From NCBI GenBank assembly GCA_963824885.1, contig CAWGQN010000004.1, forward strand, positions 124,001 to 188,000: DNA of 64,000 nt, in the 5' to 3' direction. Positions 62,224 through 64,000 of this stretch are shown here, piece by piece (position 1 is the stretch's first letter; every line of letters starts with the position of its first letter). A model generated the notes under the pieces. The model saw nothing but the letters and a program-made list of their open reading frames with translations, was not told where the DNA came from and did not search any database. This DNA comes from CAWGQN01 sp963824885 (GTDB lineage: Bacteria; Actinomycetota; Actinomycetes; Actinomycetales; Microbacteriaceae). The position numbers and the translations under genes are program-made.

Positions 62224-64000
62224 ATGCTGGGTACTACGTGTCGGGTCGTTGGTAGGCGTTTCCAGTCTGTGTTTTCGGTCGGTTTGGCCCTGATGCGCGA
62301 CGCCGTCACGTCACCGCGCCGTCCGCGTGAGAGTGGTGCATGGTCGCGATCGTTGCGATCATTTGCGGTGGTCCTTTTGTTGGCCGTCGGTTTGGTGTCG
62401 GTTCCGTCGGGTGGTGCGGAGGCTGTCGGGCTTCCGGGGAACGTGTTGGGGTGGGGTGCTTCTAGCACGTACGGGGCGGTTGGTGATGGCACGATGATTG
62501 ACCGGCCGACTCCGGTAAATCTTTCGGCGACGCCGACGTGGCCGACAGGGGTGCAGGTCACCAAAATCAGTTCTCCTTCGAATGCTAATTCGCTCGCGTT
62601 GACCAGTGATGGCCGGGTTTTGGCATGGGGGCTTAACGCCGATGGTGAGCTAGGTGATGGCACGACGGTTCTGAGGAATTCGCCCGTGTTTGTGAAAAAC
62701 GTTGGTGGTGTCGGTCAACTGAGCAATATTACGGACATCTACTCTTCGGAGGGGACTGGCTACGCGATAACGACTTCCGGGCAGTTGCTGGCCTGGGGGT
62801 GGAACCCATTCGGTCAACTGGGGAACGGTACGACCACTAATTCCCTCTTGCCGATCGTTGTTCCATTGCCGGCGGGTGACCCGGTCGTTCAGGTCGGGGG
62901 GTCGGGCGAAAATGTTTTGGCATTGACGGCGAGTGGGGCGCTGTATGAGTGGGGTGGGGTCAATAATACCGCGCAACTGGGGGGGGCAGGTCAGCGTAAT
63001 AGTCCGGTGCAGATTAATAGTTTCCTTCCTGCGGGCGCGATTATTACGGCGCTGAGCGGAGGTATTGGCTGTTGTAACGCTGGTGGGGGCGCGCTTGGTG
63101 TTGTGGCGACGATTGGTGGGGTGCCGGGTCAGGTTCGGTTGTGGGGTTTGAATGCTAATGGCCAGTTGGGGAATAACACGGTTACCGGCCCGATGAATAC
63201 GGCGGTGACGCCGTCGTTGCCGGCGGGGACTCAAGTGACGTCGCTTGTTTTCGGCGCGTACCATTCGATGGCGATTACCTCGACGGGCAGTGTGTATGCG
63301 TGGGGGTATAACGGCAACGGTCAGCTCGGTAATGGGAACACGACCGAACAGCATGTTCCGGTATTGACGACGTTGCCTGCGGGTGTGACGTTTACGCAAC
63401 TGGGCGGCTCAAAGTATTACAACGGCGCGCTTGGTTCCGACGGCAAGATTTACACGTGGGGTATTAATACCACTTTCGGCCTGGGTAGTGGGGCTCCCGC
63501 GGGCACGACGGTGTTGGTTCCGACGGCAATGACAACATTGCCGGCGGGGATCACGGTGGAGAGCATCGCTATTGGCGAGTTTGCCATGCACGCGGTTTAT
63601 ACCGCTCCGGTGGTGGCGGCGAATTCGCCGTTGGTGTTGGCTCCGTTGACGATTGCTGATGATGGTGTGTCGGCGGCGACGGCGACGGTGACGGCGAAGG
63701 ATTCGGCGGGGGCTCCGGTGTCGGGTGTCGTGGTGTCGTTCCCCGCGGTCGCGAATGTGTCGGGTACGGGTGGCACGTGTACGACGAGTGCGGTACTGGG
63801 TTCTGGGTTTGGCCGGTGTAGCGTCTCCCTCACGTCAACGGTTGCGGGGTCGTATGCGATCCGCGCAACAATCGGCGGAACCGATGTGGGTGGGTCTCCC
63901 GCGACATTGACGGTGCGGCGGCCAGGAAACGTGTTCGGGTGGGGTAATAACACCGCCGGTTCGGTAGGTGATGGTACCGTGATTAATCGGCCGACTCCGG
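62224..64000 (+). CDS. Large secreted RCC1-propeller/Ig-like repeat protein, 3' end outside window
   Basis: Open for at least 592 codons to the window end. ATG at 62224 has GGAGGG 7 bases upstream; the resulting n-region is long (hydrophobic core near residue 47-62, cleavage after GGAEA); ATG at 62293 would give a conventional one. Then seven RCC1-type blades (GWGASSTYGAVGDGT, AWGLNADGELGDGTT, AWGWNPFGQLGNGTT, EWGGVNNTAQLGGAG, LWGLNANGQLGNNT, AWGYNGNGQLGNGNT, TWGINTTFGLGSGAP), an Ig-like invasin-type domain with two Cys (about 460-565: SAATATVTAKDSAGAPVSGV), and the first blade of a second propeller (GWGNNTAGSVGDGT). Likely a cell-surface or adhesion protein; ligand unknown. Confidence 0.87.
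   Translation, partial: MLGTTCRVVGRRFQSVFSVGLALMRDAVTSPRRPRESGAWSRSLRSFAVVLLLAVGLVSVPSGGAEAVGLPGNVLGWGASSTYGAVGDGTMIDRPTPVNLSATPTWPTGVQVTKISSPSNANSLALTSDGRVLAWGLNADGELGDGTTVLRNSPVFVKNVGGVGQLSNITDIYSSEGTGYAITTSGQLLAWGWNPFGQLGNGTTTNSLLPIVVPLPAGDPVVQVGGSGENVLALTASGALYEWGGVNNTAQLGGAGQRNSPVQINSFLPAGAIITALSGGIGCCNAGGGALGVVATIGGVPGQVRLWGLNANGQLGNNTVTGPMNTAVTPSLPAGTQVTSLVFGAYHSMAITSTGSVYAWGYNGNGQLGNGNTTEQHVPVLTTLPAGVTFTQLGGSKYYNGALGSDGKIYTWGINTTFGLGSGAPAGTTVLVPTAMTTLPAGITVESIAIGEFAMHAVYTAPVVAANSPLVLAPLTIADDGVSAATATVTAKDSAGAPVSGVVVSFPAVANVSGTGGTCTTSAVLGSGFGRCSVSLTSTVAGSYAIRATIGGTDVGGSPATLTVRRPGNVFGWGNNTAGSVGDGTVINRPTP

Noticed and set aside
62650..63399. 249-codon minus-strand frame opposite the RCC1 gene
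   Set aside because: Composition mirrors the repeats of the plus-strand gene (Arg/Asn/Thr-rich), with no start signals.
62436..63500. CRISPR-like periodicity
   Set aside because: The recurring GTGGGG and GGTCAGTTGGG-like patterns are codons of RCC1 blades with variable spacing and sequence.

Overview
The window is a stretch of actinobacterial chromosome, most likely from the order Micrococcales and probably the family Microbacteriaceae. The evidence is the moderately high GC, the frequent GTG and TTG starts, the many 4-base start/stop overlaps, and the gene order. The diagnostic runs are glmS-acpS-alr-tsaE, tsaB-rimI-tsaD, guaB-guaB3, SURF1-DUF3817-guaA-pcrA and sucC-sucD-(membrane)-DUF6350/PerM-purN-purH. 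The last run is also conserved in mycobacteria. I found no rRNA or tRNA gene, no CRISPR array and no complete insertion sequence.

Layout: 1-9.4 kb holds a truncated coaA (minus), then the glmS-acpS-alr-tsaE operon and the tsaB-rimI-tsaD operon. The two halves of the t6A tRNA-modification set are separated by a minus-strand accessory module: a secreted glycine-rich protein followed by two tandemly duplicated two-helix membrane peptides. 9.4-12.3 kb holds a membrane-anchored HEAGH protein, a THUMP-like methyltransferase and a solo groES under two CIRCE operators. 12.5-20.7 kb is a branched-chain-amino-acid-type ABC importer: three tandem paralogous lipoprotein binding proteins (the first frameshifted) on the plus strand converge on livH-livM-livG-livF on the minus strand, and LivH carries an unusual secreted beta-domain at its N terminus. 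21-25.6 kb holds guaB, guaB3 and a KhtT/KhtU-like cation antiporter.

25.6-32.2 kb is a cell-surface glycan island (epimerase, GT2, RgpF-like, acyltransferase, frameshifted AlgX-like protein). 32.2-45.7 kb returns to core genes: SURF1, DUF3817, guaA, pcrA, sucCD, PerM-like, purN, purH, a GNAT and icd. 45.8-55.5 kb holds a secreted protein, a ROK regulator, nagA, purU, an MFS pump, LtrA, glyA and folD; glyA, folD, purU, purN and purH together cover one-carbon/purine metabolism. 55.5-64 kb is accessory: a frameshifted GH25 lysozyme, a frameshifted MacB-like ABC exporter, azlCD, a Phd/RelE toxin-antitoxin pair, and the start of a very long secreted protein made of a complete seven-blade RCC1-type propeller, an Ig-like domain and the beginning of a second propeller. 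azlCD and the toxin-antitoxin pair lie between two 25-bp near-identical direct repeats.

A striking window-wide feature is five single-base frameshifts, all in accessory genes and none in a housekeeping gene. All would be repaired by one base. They are either real gene decay or systematic indel errors in the assembly.
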